Part shown: one piece after another, positions 1 through 9,272 of the stretch
Layout: each line of letters opens with the position of its first letter
Numbering within the stretch: position 1 is the first letter of the stretch
NCBI GenBank assembly: GCA_030159235.1
Contig: BSBG01000001.1
Location: forward strand, 727,461 to 791,460
DNA length: 64,000 nt
Direction of reading: 5' to 3'
Source of the DNA: Bacillus safensis
GTDB lineage: Bacteria; Bacillota; Bacilli; Bacillales; Bacillaceae
Notes under the pieces: generated by a model
What the model saw: the letters and a program-made list of their open reading frames with translations, nothing else
Told to the model about the DNA's origin: nothing
Database searches by the model: none
Translations under genes and position numbers: made by a program

Positions 1-1787
1 GTAATAATGACTGGTGTTGTTGTGTCATAGCCAGCCTTTTGTATATTCTGTTGATCAAATTCAATCAGAAGTTGACCTTGTTTCACTGTATCACCTTTTT
101 GAACACGTGAAGTAAAATATTGTCCATTTAAGTTCACGGTGTCAATACCAATATGAATCAGAACTTCCACACCAAGGTTGGATTTTAAACCAATGGCATG
201 ATTTGTATGGAAAATCATTTCTACTTGTCCATCAAAAGGAGCAAATACTTTCCCTTCACTAGGTTGAATCGCTGCCCCTTTCCCCATCACTTCTTCAGAG
301 AATACTTTATCATTCACTTTTGCTAAAGGAATGATGTCTCCTTTAATCGGTGCATAAATGATTTCGCGATTTCTTGTGTTTTCTGATGTGGAGACAGGCT
401 CATTTTTCTTCTCGATGTGTTCAGTTTCTGCCTCTTTAAAGCCGATGATGTAAACAGCAATAAACGCGATGACCGCCGCCATGACTGCACCAATAATAGC
501 AAACGTAAAGTTTGAAGTCCCTTTTTCAATGAAAATCGGCATTGTTGCGATGCCAGGTGAAACCATGACAAACGCTTTTAGCTTAATCAATCCAACAAAA
601 ATACCTGAAACCCCTGCACCAATCATACATGCGAGTAATGTTTTCTTAAGCTTTAAATGAACGCCGTATAATGCAGGTTCTGTTATCCCAAATAAAGCTG
701 AGATTCCTCCAGACATGGCAATTTGTTTTAACTTAGGATCTTTTGTTTTAAATGAAACAGCCAAAGCACCTCCGCCTTGCGCAAAGTTCGCCGCTAGCAT
801 AGCCACCCCGATGAGAGCGTCGTATCCTGGTGAAGCAAGGGAAGCGATAACAACTGGATAGAACACCTTCTGCATCCCAAACATGACGATAAAAGGTAAG
901 AAAATGGCTAAAATAGCAACGGCTGCCCATCCCGCAGTTTGCTGGATCCATAAGACCCCTGCGGCTAAGCCTGCACCAAGATACATACCGAGCGGCCCTA
1001 AAAACAGTAAACCAATCGGAGCAACAATGATCATTGTGATTAAAGGAACCATAAAGATTTTGACCGGCCCCGGTGATAATTTATCTGCCAGCTTTTCTAC
1101 ATAAGACATCAGCCAAACAATGAGTATAATCGGAATGACCGATGCGCCATAAGAAACAGCTTTCAGTGGAATACCCGCAAAGACAACTGGATCCCCGCTG
1201 CTAAACAGGGCTGTTAAGTTAGGATGCAATAATACCCCAGCCAAAGCCATCGATACCATAGGGTTTGTACCAAACTTTTGTGAGCTTGTATAGGCTAACA
1301 AAATAGGTAGGAAGAAAAACGCTGCATCTGAGATGATTTTCAATACCAAATAGGTTTGGCTGTCTTCTTTCATCAAGTTCAGCATTGGCAATAAAATCAA
1401 TAAAGCCTTCAACATTCCCGCTCCGGCAATTGCAGGGATAATCGGTGCAAAAATGCCAGTGATCAAATTGGCAAAACGATTGAAATATCCTTTTAAGCTA
1501 TGGTCTTTGTTCTGTACAATTTGTCCGCTTGCTTCCGGATTTTGATCAATCAGTTTTGCAAACTCTTTATACACATACCCAACATCATTTCCAATAATAA
1601 CTTGATACTGACCTGCTGTATCTGCTACTTGAATGACGCCATCAAGGCGACTAATTTCTTCAGAGTTTGCTCGTGAGGAGTCTTTTAAAGTCAGTCTTAA
1701 TCTCGTCATACAGTGGATGGCATTTTGAACATTATCACTTCCGCCAATATTTTTTAGAATGTCTTCAGCTAAGTCTTTATGGTTCAT
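1..1787 (-). CDS. bglP: PTS beta-glucoside-specific EIIBCA component, partial
   Basis: This is the N-terminal part of a beta-glucoside phosphotransferase permease; the gene runs off the left edge. The translation starts MNHKDLAEDIL, then shows an EIIB domain with the phosphorylated cysteine in the motif NAIHCMTRLRL near residue 30, a multi-spanning EIIC domain with GITEPALYG, and most of an EIIA domain with the histidine-containing HIGIDTV. It would import and phosphorylate aryl-beta-glucosides for the phospho-beta-glucosidase encoded nearby. I chose the ATG at 1787 because GGTGA lies five bases upstream; an ATG at 1805 is also in frame. The upstream RAT and cre-like sequences suggest substrate-dependent antitermination and catabolite repression. 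No frameshift is visible in the part shown. Confidence 0.93.
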   Translation of the reverse strand, partial: MNHKDLAEDILKNIGGSDNVQNAIHCMTRLRLTLKDSSRANSEEISRLDGVIQVADTAGQYQVIIGNDVGYVYKEFAKLIDQNPEASGQIVQNKDHSLKGYFNRFANLITGIFAPIIPAIAGAGMLKALLILLPMLNLMKEDSQTYLVLKIISDAAFFFLPILLAYTSSQKFGTNPMVSMALAGVLLHPNLTALFSSGDPVVFAGIPLKAVSYGASVIPIILIVWLMSYVEKLADKLSPGPVKIFMVPLITMIIVAPIGLLFLGPLGMYLGAGLAAGVLWIQQTAGWAAVAILAIFLPFIVMFGMQKVFYPVVIASLASPGYDALIGVAMLAANFAQGGGALAVSFKTKDPKLKQIAMSGGISALFGITEPALYGVHLKLKKTLLACMIGAGVSGIFVGLIKLKAFVMVSPGIATMPIFIEKGTSNFTFAIIGAVMAAVIAFIAVYIIGFKEAETEHIEKKNEPVSTSENTRNREIIYAPIKGDIIPLAKVNDKVFSEEVMGKGAAIQPSEGKVFAPFDGQVEMIFHTNHAIGLKSNLGVEVLIHIGIDTVNLNGQYFTSRVQKGDTVKQGQLLIEFDQQNIQKAGYDTTTPVII

Positions 1788-1829
1788 TAAAGTCACCGCT
1801 TTCATTTTTAATTATAGGAGCTCAGGCAA

Positions 1830-1915
1830 CAAAAAAAGACCTGGATTGGGTGGGAATATACAAATACAGATATCCCATCCAATCTAGGTCTTGCCTGCCG
1901 AACAGTAACACGCCT
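1830..1915 (-). promoter_or_regulatory. RAT antiterminator overlapping a terminator, upstream of bglP
   Basis: Read on the minus strand, 1915-1886 contains TGTTACTGTTCGGCAGGC, a close match to the ribonucleic antiterminator bound by LicT/SacY/BglG proteins. Its end overlaps the first arm of a long hairpin (1892-1837, arms around AGACCTAGATTGGATGGGA and its partner) followed by a run of U. This is the classic arrangement in which a PTS-controlled antiterminator protein lets transcription enter bglP. No antiterminator gene lies in the window, so the partner protein must be encoded elsewhere. Confidence 0.9.
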
Positions 1916-1960
1916 TATTGAATGTACGCATTATTCTATTTTTAACTTTTCATCGTTTCA

Positions 1961-1974
1961 TGAAACCGCTTTTA
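1961..1974. promoter_or_regulatory. cre-like site (CcpA) upstream of bglP
   Basis: The sequence TGAAACCGCTTTTA fits the catabolite-response element consensus TGWAANCGNTNWCA with one deviation at the end. It lies between the AT-rich promoter region and the RAT leader of bglP, where CcpA would block transcription during growth on preferred sugars. The call rests on motif match and context only. Confidence 0.6.
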
Positions 1975-2144
1975 ACATGTTAATATCTTTATAGTAATTA
2001 ATTATCTTCACAAAAGCAATGTTTTTTCTCGAAAAACAATAATAAATTGATTAAATATAGATCAAAGAGCACTGTTATATCATCTAATCGTACCTATTGA
2101 AAATGTGGTATTGTCATGCTCTTTCAAATAAAGACCGTCTAAAC

Positions 2145-2621
2145 TCAAAATCCCCAAGTACTTAACTCATAAAAATATTCCGTCCGTTCAATGCATAATC
2201 CAAAATGAAGATCCTCTGTGACTAACATAAAATCTCCATATCCACTTGAAAATTTCGTTTGCTCAAGAAGCTGGTTTAAATGGCTAAACACTTCGTTCAC
2301 GTTTACTAAAAGAGCTTCAATTTCATGCTCTCGAAAAAACATGATTCTAGCTTTTTGGGGGTAATTTTCTGTATTCTTGGCCAATTCCTTTAACATTTGT
2401 GTAGACTTTTCAATATGTTCTCGATAGTTATCCCCATGTATTTGAATCTTATCTTCTCTTGCGTGAAGGAAAGCAAACACCTTCTGACAAAACAATTGAT
2501 TTCCTTCGATATCTAAAAAAGGGTGTTCCGGAAGTGTCATGTAGCTCAATTCGTTCATTAAGTGCTTTCTTCTGCTTTTTCTTTTTAAGGTTTCGATTTT
2601 TGTTTTTGGGTTTTTATTCAT
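2145..2621 (-). CDS. Hypothetical protein downstream of the LXG toxin
   Basis: A 158-residue soluble, charged protein with no signal peptide or membrane segment. I do not recognise the family. The ATG at 2621 is preferred over the TTG at 2633 because GGTGG sits five bases before it. It is the third gene of a run that begins with the LXG toxin, a position often held by immunity or accessory genes. Its low GC content, like that of the gene before it and of the toxin's C-terminus, suggests that it belongs to the exchangeable part of the locus. Function is not assigned. Confidence 0.7.
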   Translation of the reverse strand: MNKNPKTKIETLKRKSRRKHLMNELSYMTLPEHPFLDIEGNQLFCQKVFAFLHAREDKIQIHGDNYREHIEKSTQMLKELAKNTENYPQKARIMFFREHEIEALLVNVNEVFSHLNQLLEQTKFSSGYGDFMLVTEDLHFGLCIERTEYFYELSTWGF

Positions 2622-2680
2622 ATTAGCCACCAATGTGGGGATTGTTTAATATGCTACCGATCATTGTCTTTTTGAAGATA

Positions 2681-3346
2681 CTATGAGTGGCTTTGTATTC
2701 GCTCCCGTATTTTCTGAGTATGATCTTTATTTAAAATCATTGCCAACTCTGCCTCATTTAGAACAGATCCCCACCTAAAGATAATTTCACTATTCAAACC
2801 ATATTTCAAAAAAAGCGCTTGATAATCTACTTCATGACTATTCTTATCCAATCCTGAGTAAAACAATTCTTTTATAGATTCCTCTGAAAGCATAGAATCC
2901 CTTCTACTAGCAATCATGAAACTAGATTGATACTGATCCATTATTTGCAATGCTTTATCTAAATCATGTTGAGGAACCTTGGCTATACTGACATAAAACT
3001 GATTTTCATGTTCATCTAAAAGTAATTCTGGCCCCTTTTCAAAACCTGAAGTATTTATTTCTGAGTCAATAGATTTCCATACTTTTCGGAATCTCTCTAT
3101 TCGAGAATGTACATCACTTACTTTCTTACTCAGAAAGATATAAAAATGGTAATTAGTTAATTGACCGCTAAAAATTTCGATTAGTTCATTTTGACAATAA
3201 CTTTGAAAAGTCTTAATTCCACTATCATCTAAAAAGTAATATCCATTAATACTATATACACTTAACTGTTTAAGTTCATTTATTTTTTGATCTAACCACT
3301 TATAGTAGTTTGTAACTTCTTGTTCGAATTCGAGTTCTATTTTCAT
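2681..3346 (-). CDS. Hypothetical protein, candidate immunity protein for the LXG toxin
   Basis: A 221-residue soluble protein starting MKIELEFEQEVTNYYKWL, with a strong ribosome binding site (GGAGG) seven bases before the ATG. It begins 20 bases after the stop codon of the LXG toxin gene on the same strand, which is where the cognate immunity gene is normally found. The composition is AT-rich, as in the toxin C-terminal part. No signal peptide or membrane helix is visible. I do not recognise the family, so the immunity role is inferred from position only. Confidence 0.72.
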   Translation of the reverse strand: MKIELEFEQEVTNYYKWLDQKINELKQLSVYSINGYYFLDDSGIKTFQSYCQNELIEIFSGQLTNYHFYIFLSKKVSDVHSRIERFRKVWKSIDSEINTSGFEKGPELLLDEHENQFYVSIAKVPQHDLDKALQIMDQYQSSFMIASRRDSMLSEESIKELFYSGLDKNSHEVDYQALFLKYGLNSEIIFRWGSVLNEAELAMILNKDHTQKIRERIQSHS

Positions 3347-3366
3347 TTATAATCCTCCAATGATAA

Positions 3367-4941
3367 CTATTTTTCATAGTCATAGTGGTTTCCATAAATA
3401 TCATTAAAATGGGCATCTCTATTCTGACTTAAGTCGTCTGGATAGTAATGACCTCCTGCATGATCTCTAACCACTTTATCATCTTTAAAGAAATAATCCT
3501 TACCAGGGATAGGGTTACCTCTTTTGTCTACTGCTGGTCTAACTTCTATGGGTTGTTCACTTACTGGTATACCACTTGCCCTTTTAGATTCTCGATAAGC
3601 CCCTCTTCTTTTGGCTCCTTCAGTTGAAAAATTAGGAGGACGCTGCCCATTTTCAGCTTTCACATATCTTTGATAATTTTCTTTTTTAGTTATTATTTCT
3701 TTTGGTTTATGTTTAAATTGAAGTTGTTTTAAACTCTTACTTCTATACGGCAATAGCATTCCAAACGCCGCATTCATACTCGCTTCCTGCTGTTCTTTTG
3801 AGATCTTGTTTCCAAACATATCTCGGCCTGTGATCGCTTCGCTGAAGCCGTTGGTGGCGGTGAGGCCATATAAACCTTTTTGTGATGTTTTTAAGGCGTC
3901 GAAGGACCTTTGTGACGTCTTGTAAATATCCACTGCTCTAACTGCGGCCGACGTGGCTTGGGTCGTTTTATAGACAGCCTTTCCCCCTTTGAAAATGCGC
4001 CCTGCCCAGCCGACGATAGGGATATAACCCGCTGCTGCCATGCTGCCTGCTGCGACTCGCTGTCCTGTGGTGAGTTCTTCACCTGTGATTGGGTCGACGC
4101 CTGTTGCGGCGCGTTTTGCATCGTTTACACCTGTCAGCTCATTGACAATATTCCCGCCATAATCGAGTGCTTTTTCATACCAAGGACGATTGGCGAGGGC
4201 TTCTTGTTCCTTTGCGATCTTGCGGGCTTCTTCTTGTCTTTTTTTGATTTTCAGATATTCAGAAGTTTGCTTCTCAATATCGCTTTTTGCCTTGTAGATT
4301 TCGCTATTTTGATACGCTTTCTTGTCAAAATTCATAGGCGAAATCGCTTTTCCATCATTTGTCGCATTCATCATTTCAGCGTACAATGCCATTGTAGCTT
4401 TCTGTTCCGTTTCTGACAAAGCATATTCATCTTTTAAATTTTGATCAAGCTCTCTCAGTTCTTTGACCGTCTTTTTTCGTTCATCTTCCGCATCTTCTAT
4501 TTTTTCATCAAAGGTTTGACTATCAAATACTTCTAGAGAAATGAGATCATCAATGTCTTGAAAAATCGTTTTGAGTGCCTTTTTTTGATCCTTTACAATG
4601 CTTTTGGCATTCTTGATGCCCATATGTACTGCGTTGTCTAAAAAGTGTTCTTCTACAAAGGTATCGCCGCCAAAGGTTGTATCATCAAGTGTCCCAGAAA
4701 CACCTTCATGAAAGGCTTTTTGCTTATCAATGAAGCTGATAAACATGTCTACATTTCCGGCGAGCTCTTTATAAAAGCTTTTAATGTTATCGGCACCTTT
4801 CCCAGTGAAGTCATCACCGAGATTGGCAACACTTTGTAAAGCCTTTTTTAAATCTACCATTTGTTCGCGGAGTTCCTGGTAGTGTTTAGCCCTTGTGTCC
4901 ATGGCACTTGTTAGTGCTTTTGCATCAAGTATCTTGCCCAG
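3367..4941 (-). CDS. LXG-domain polymorphic toxin, possible CTG start
   Basis: LXG proteins are antibacterial toxins exported by the type VII (Ess/Yuk) pathway. The N-terminal ~230 residues are a helical LXG domain, followed by a pre-toxin linker (GVDPITGEELTTGQR, then a glycine-rich hydrophobic stretch around YIPIVGWAG). The variable C-terminus is rich in His and Asp (DHAGGHYYPDD, then NRDAHFND), suggesting a nuclease-type toxin, family unknown. The typical LXG opening, read here as KILDAKALTSAM, lies upstream of the first ATG at 4902. In that frame the only start-like codon after a stop is CTG at 4941, eight bases after GGAGGGAGTG. Start is therefore CTG 4941 or ATG 4902. Immunity candidates follow. 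Confidence 0.85.
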   Translation of the reverse strand: MGKILDAKALTSAMDTRAKHYQELREQMVDLKKALQSVANLGDDFTGKGADNIKSFYKELAGNVDMFISFIDKQKAFHEGVSGTLDDTTFGGDTFVEEHFLDNAVHMGIKNAKSIVKDQKKALKTIFQDIDDLISLEVFDSQTFDEKIEDAEDERKKTVKELRELDQNLKDEYALSETEQKATMALYAEMMNATNDGKAISPMNFDKKAYQNSEIYKAKSDIEKQTSEYLKIKKRQEEARKIAKEQEALANRPWYEKALDYGGNIVNELTGVNDAKRAATGVDPITGEELTTGQRVAAGSMAAAGYIPIVGWAGRIFKGGKAVYKTTQATSAAVRAVDIYKTSQRSFDALKTSQKGLYGLTATNGFSEAITGRDMFGNKISKEQQEASMNAAFGMLLPYRSKSLKQLQFKHKPKEIITKKENYQRYVKAENGQRPPNFSTEGAKRRGAYRESKRASGIPVSEQPIEVRPAVDKRGNPIPGKDYFFKDDKVVRDHAGGHYYPDDLSQNRDAHFNDIYGNHYDYEK

Positions 4942-5060
4942 AAGAAGTCACTCCCTCCATTATTGATCATAAAGTCTATTTTACCGTGCCCCTCAAAACG
5001 GAAAAATAGGCTAAATGACACAAAAAATGGGATAGACTCTCTATTTAAAGGTCAAATAAA

Positions 5061-5095
5061 ATAAGCTAGACAATGCACTTTGCTCTGTCTAGCCA
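5061..5095 (-). terminator. Terminator after the TerD-like gene
   Basis: On the minus strand GCTAGACA pairs with TGTCTAGC across a short loop and is followed by TTATTTTATTT, just after the stop codon of the TerD-like gene. Confidence 0.7.
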
Positions 5096-5105
5096 TACAT
5101 TCGTT

Positions 5106-6341
5106 TTATTTATAATCATTGATTGGTCCTTTATCCATCAAAACATCAATTTCATTAGAAGACTTCATTTTTAATTTAGGTCTGCGCTCGGAATTTGGTT
5201 TGCTGTAAAGCTCTAGCGGACGTATGATCACACCATCATTTGTATTTTGAAGCATACCCGGCACACAAGAATAAATCCGATCATTATCATTCGCATGTTT
5301 GGCATGAATTGTCACAGACGTTCCTTGGTGATTATCGATACTCATAGATACCCTATATCTATAAAAGGAACCTGTTCCGTTTGATTGAGCAGAATAAACA
5401 ACCGGAACGATAGCAAGGATATCGTCATTTAACCGTAATTTAATGACTTCTGTTTTCATCGATTCACGGTCTCTACCGACATCTCCCATATGCTCTACAG
5501 CTCCGTTACCGTAACTTTTGAGAGCAGGAACACCTTTTGCGCCAAACATGGCCACATCTATTTGTTTTCCTGACTTCGTATAGACCAATGCATAAATATC
5601 ATAATCAGTTCCAGACTCCCAGGATACTGTAGCTGTAATCTCAGGCGTTTTTTCAATGATGATTGGTTTATGACCTTTGTCTAGACTAATTTTACCTTGA
5701 ACTTTCTCTAAGCTAATAGGTGAAGCGACTTTCTCTTTAGCAGCTGGCTTCATTGGAGCAGGCTCATCAATTAGTTTTTCAGAAGTCATTTGAGGAGGTG
5801 TAGAAACATCCTGTTCATCAGGTTCAACCTCTACCCCAAAAAGCTTGCATAGCCCTTCTAATCCAGAATCGAAGCCACGCCAGATGGATCGTGCTTTCGT
5901 TTCACCATTTCTGATATATAGCTCTACTACGACAATACCCTTTTCATTTGTAAAGCTTACTGGTGTAAGGTATAGTACCTCATCGCCTGTTTGAATTTCT
6001 GCTTGCAGATTCTTCACTTGAGAAAAACCAATTCCTTGATCCTCTGTTAGTGTAATCGCCACCTTTGTGATTCCAGCAGGCACTTTGCTCATATCAAAAT
6101 TCAATTGATGCCTTTTCAACTGACCTGATATCTCTGCTGGTAAAAGTGTCGCGACACCCGTGGCACTCTCCGGCTGATTGTAAAAAATAATGCCATTATC
6201 TCCTTGAACTAGATCTGAATCTGTTAAGAGAAACGCTGTTAAAGAAATATCAATTGCAGATGATACTTCATAACTGATGGATACTTGTCCCTTTGGAGAG
6301 TTTAGTACGGTATTGGCACCCATTTGCAGAGTTTGATTCAT
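5106..6341 (-). CDS. Two-domain TerD-family (tellurium/stress) protein
   Basis: TerD-family proteins are Ca2+-binding cytoplasmic stress proteins linked to tellurite, phage or envelope stress. This 411-residue protein appears to carry two such domains, one in residues ~1-165 (QMGANTVL, then AIDISLTAFLLTDS) and one in residues ~230-400 (VSWESGTDYDIYALVYTKSG, then FGAKGV). A Pro/Lys-rich linker joins them. Typical TerD proteins have about 190 residues, so this is a tandem-domain form. The second domain keeps the acidic DYDIYAL motif; in the first the acidic pair is reduced. No other ter gene is adjacent. It is followed by its own terminator, so it is probably transcribed alone. Confidence 0.8.
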   Translation of the reverse strand: MNQTLQMGANTVLNSPKGQVSISYEVSSAIDISLTAFLLTDSDLVQGDNGIIFYNQPESATGVATLLPAEISGQLKRHQLNFDMSKVPAGITKVAITLTEDQGIGFSQVKNLQAEIQTGDEVLYLTPVSFTNEKGIVVVELYIRNGETKARSIWRGFDSGLEGLCKLFGVEVEPDEQDVSTPPQMTSEKLIDEPAPMKPAAKEKVASPISLEKVQGKISLDKGHKPIIIEKTPEITATVSWESGTDYDIYALVYTKSGKQIDVAMFGAKGVPALKSYGNGAVEHMGDVGRDRESMKTEVIKLRLNDDILAIVPVVYSAQSNGTGSFYRYRVSMSIDNHQGTSVTIHAKHANDNDRIYSCVPGMLQNTNDGVIIRPLELYSKPNSERRPKLKMKSSNEIDVLMDKGPINDYK

Positions 6342-6503
6342 TTCAACAACTCCTATTCTTTATCTACCATTTATCGCTTTTATAGATCAATTATACCAAA
6401 TGGTGTAATAGAGCCTATTAATATCTTTATCTCATTTTCAATCTCTGCAATGATATGAGACAATGCCAATTAAAAACAAACTACTCTCGAAAGGAGAATC
6501 ATT

Positions 6504-6662
6504 GTGTATAAAAAAATCATTCCTGCTGTTATGGTGATATTCGGCTTTTGGATTCTTCTTCAAATATCCTTGAACATTAATATCTTTCTCAATCCAATGA
6601 ACTATTTTGTCTCCATTATCCTCTTCTTCCTTTGTATTCAGGCTCTATTAAAACATAAATAA
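6504..6662 (+). CDS. Small hydrophobic membrane protein
   Basis: A 52-residue reading frame starting GTG, with AAGGAG eight bases upstream; a TTG at 6502 is out of frame. The product has a basic start (MYKKI) and two hydrophobic stretches, VMVIFGFWILLQISL and YFVSIILFFLCIQALL, ending LKHK. This is the layout of a two-helix membrane peptide. Nothing identifies its function. It runs toward bglA, with the bglA terminator between them. The good ribosome binding site and clean hydrophobic pattern are the evidence that it is real. Confidence 0.6.
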   Translation: MYKKIIPAVMVIFGFWILLQISLNINIFLNPMNYFVSIILFFLCIQALLKHK

Positions 6663-6665
6663 TGA

Positions 6666-6703
6666 AAAACCCGAACAAGCATATACCACGCTCGTCCGGG
6701 CTT
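6666..6703 (-). terminator. Terminator after bglA
   Basis: On the minus strand CCCGGACGAGC pairs with GCTTGTTCGGG (including G-U pairs) and is followed by TTTTT, right after the bglA stop codon. It may also stop the convergent small gene. Confidence 0.75.
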
Positions 6704-6716
6704 CTATTTTCCTTTA

Positions 6717-8156
<1,440 letters not shown>

Positions 8157-8165
8157 TTATTCCTC

Positions 8166-8393
8166 CTATTTCACAATTGTCATCAAGACGTCTCTTGACT
8201 GACATGTCTCACGTTTCTCTACAATTACATCTTCGTATACTGGTTTGATTGTTTTTAATCCTTTGCTTTCAATGGCTCCTTGATCAAATGTCATCAACAA
8301 GTCACCCTTCTTCACTTTGCTGCCTTCTTTGATTTAAAGAGTAAAGACTGAGCCATCTAGGGAAACCGTATCAATTCCTACATTCCCCTTCAT
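8166..8393 (-). pseudogene. Remnant of a PTS EIIA domain (yyzE-like) with an in-frame stop
   Basis: On the minus strand a frame of 75 codons reads MKGNVGIDTVSLDGSVFTL, then TAA at 8336-8334, then IKEGSKVKKGDLLMTFD. The last codons before TAG at 8168-8166 read LMTIVK. This is the second half of a glucose-type EIIA domain. The part carrying the first active-site histidine is missing, and the histidine normally before VGIDTV is replaced by asparagine. B. subtilis has a similar short fragment (yyzE) at the same place, so the truncation is old; the stop codon is an additional lesion. It sits between the divergent promoter and bglA and may now act as leader sequence. Confidence 0.8.
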
Positions 8394-8511
8394 TATAATT
8401 ATACCGGTACAATTTATCAATACATATATAATTCGAGATAACATATCAAAGGAAAATCGGTATGTGCTATAATACAGGAACAATAAATCGTGAAAACAAA
8501 GAGGAATGGCT
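8394..8511. promoter_or_regulatory. Divergent promoter and putative operator of yydK and bglA
   Basis: This gap separates yydK from the bglA transcription unit. It holds TATAAT at 8468-8473, a likely -10 element for yydK, and a palindromic TACCGGTA at 8403-8410 close to the bglA side with TATAAT overlapping it on the minus strand. A related ATCGGTAT occurs at 8456-8463. These may be binding sites for the GntR-type regulator, but no consensus was available to test this. Confidence 0.45.
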
Positions 8512-9222
8512 ATGTTAAAGTATCAACAAATTGCGAGCGATATTGAAAAATATATTGTCACCCATGAGCTGCAGCAAGGGGATAAGCTCCCTGTACTCGA
8601 AACACTCATGAGCCAATTTGCTGTGAGCAAAAGTACAATTATTAAATCATTAGACTTACTCGAAAGAAAAGGAATTGTCTATCAAGTGAGGGGCAGCGGC
8701 ATCTTTGTTCGAAGACACCGCCGCAAGGGCTACATCAGCCTTTTATCCAACCAAGGATTTAAAAAAGATTTAGAGGAATTTCAACTGACATCAGAGGTCT
8801 TAATGCTAGACACTATTAAGCCGTCCGAAGAAGCTGCGCTTAATTTGAACATTGTACAAGAAGATGATGTTTTTTACCTGAAACGCATTCGTTATATCAA
8901 TGGGCAAACCTTATGTTTAGAAGAATCCTATTACCGAAAAACCATCATTCCCTATCTCAACACAGAAATTGCCGCCGATTCTGTTTTTAAGTTCGTCAGT
9001 GAAGGGCTGGGGCTCAAAGTCGGTTTCTCCGATATGTACTTACAAGTAGGCAAATTGAATGAAATCGAAGCGACGCACCTCGGCCTCAAACAAGATGATC
9101 CCGCCCTCCGTGTCGAGACCGTCTTTCACCTCACAAACGGCCAGCCCTTCGACTTCTCGAAAATTACGTATAACTACATGCAATCCCAATTTTTTATTCA
9201 AGCGAATAATTATTATGGGTGA
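8512..9222 (+). CDS. yydK: GntR/HutC-family transcriptional regulator
   Basis: A 236-residue regulator with an N-terminal winged helix-turn-helix (LPVLETLMSQFAVSKSTIIKSLDLLERKGIVYQVRGSGIFV) and a C-terminal UTRA effector domain (residues ~85-230). It resembles TreR/YydK-type repressors that sense phosphorylated sugars. It is divergent from bglA and probably controls it. I prefer the ATG at 8512 over that at 8506 because GAGG lies seven bases before the former and only one base before the latter. A bidirectional terminator follows. Confidence 0.88.
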   Translation: MLKYQQIASDIEKYIVTHELQQGDKLPVLETLMSQFAVSKSTIIKSLDLLERKGIVYQVRGSGIFVRRHRRKGYISLLSNQGFKKDLEEFQLTSEVLMLDTIKPSEEAALNLNIVQEDDVFYLKRIRYINGQTLCLEESYYRKTIIPYLNTEIAADSVFKFVSEGLGLKVGFSDMYLQVGKLNEIEATHLGLKQDDPALRVETVFHLTNGQPFDFSKITYNYMQSQFFIQANNYYG

Positions 9223-9230
9223 TGGTATGG

Positions 9231-9260
9231 AAAAAGCCCCTCGATCCTGAGGGGCTTTTT
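9231..9260. terminator. Bidirectional terminator after yydK
   Basis: AAAAAGCCCCTC and GAGGGGCTTTTT form a perfect stem around a short loop, with A and T runs outside. It can serve yydK on the plus strand and the secreted-protein gene on the minus strand. Confidence 0.9.
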
Positions 9261-9272
9261 GAAAATAAACAT

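Noticed and set aside
101-117. parS-like TTGAACACGTGAAGTA inside bglP
   Set aside because: Only the central CACGTG and a few flanking bases match; four differences from the consensus.
2060-2135. AAGAGCA...TGCTCTT as terminator after the 2145 gene
   Set aside because: The arms are only about 8 bases with a loop of more than 40 bases, too weak to call.
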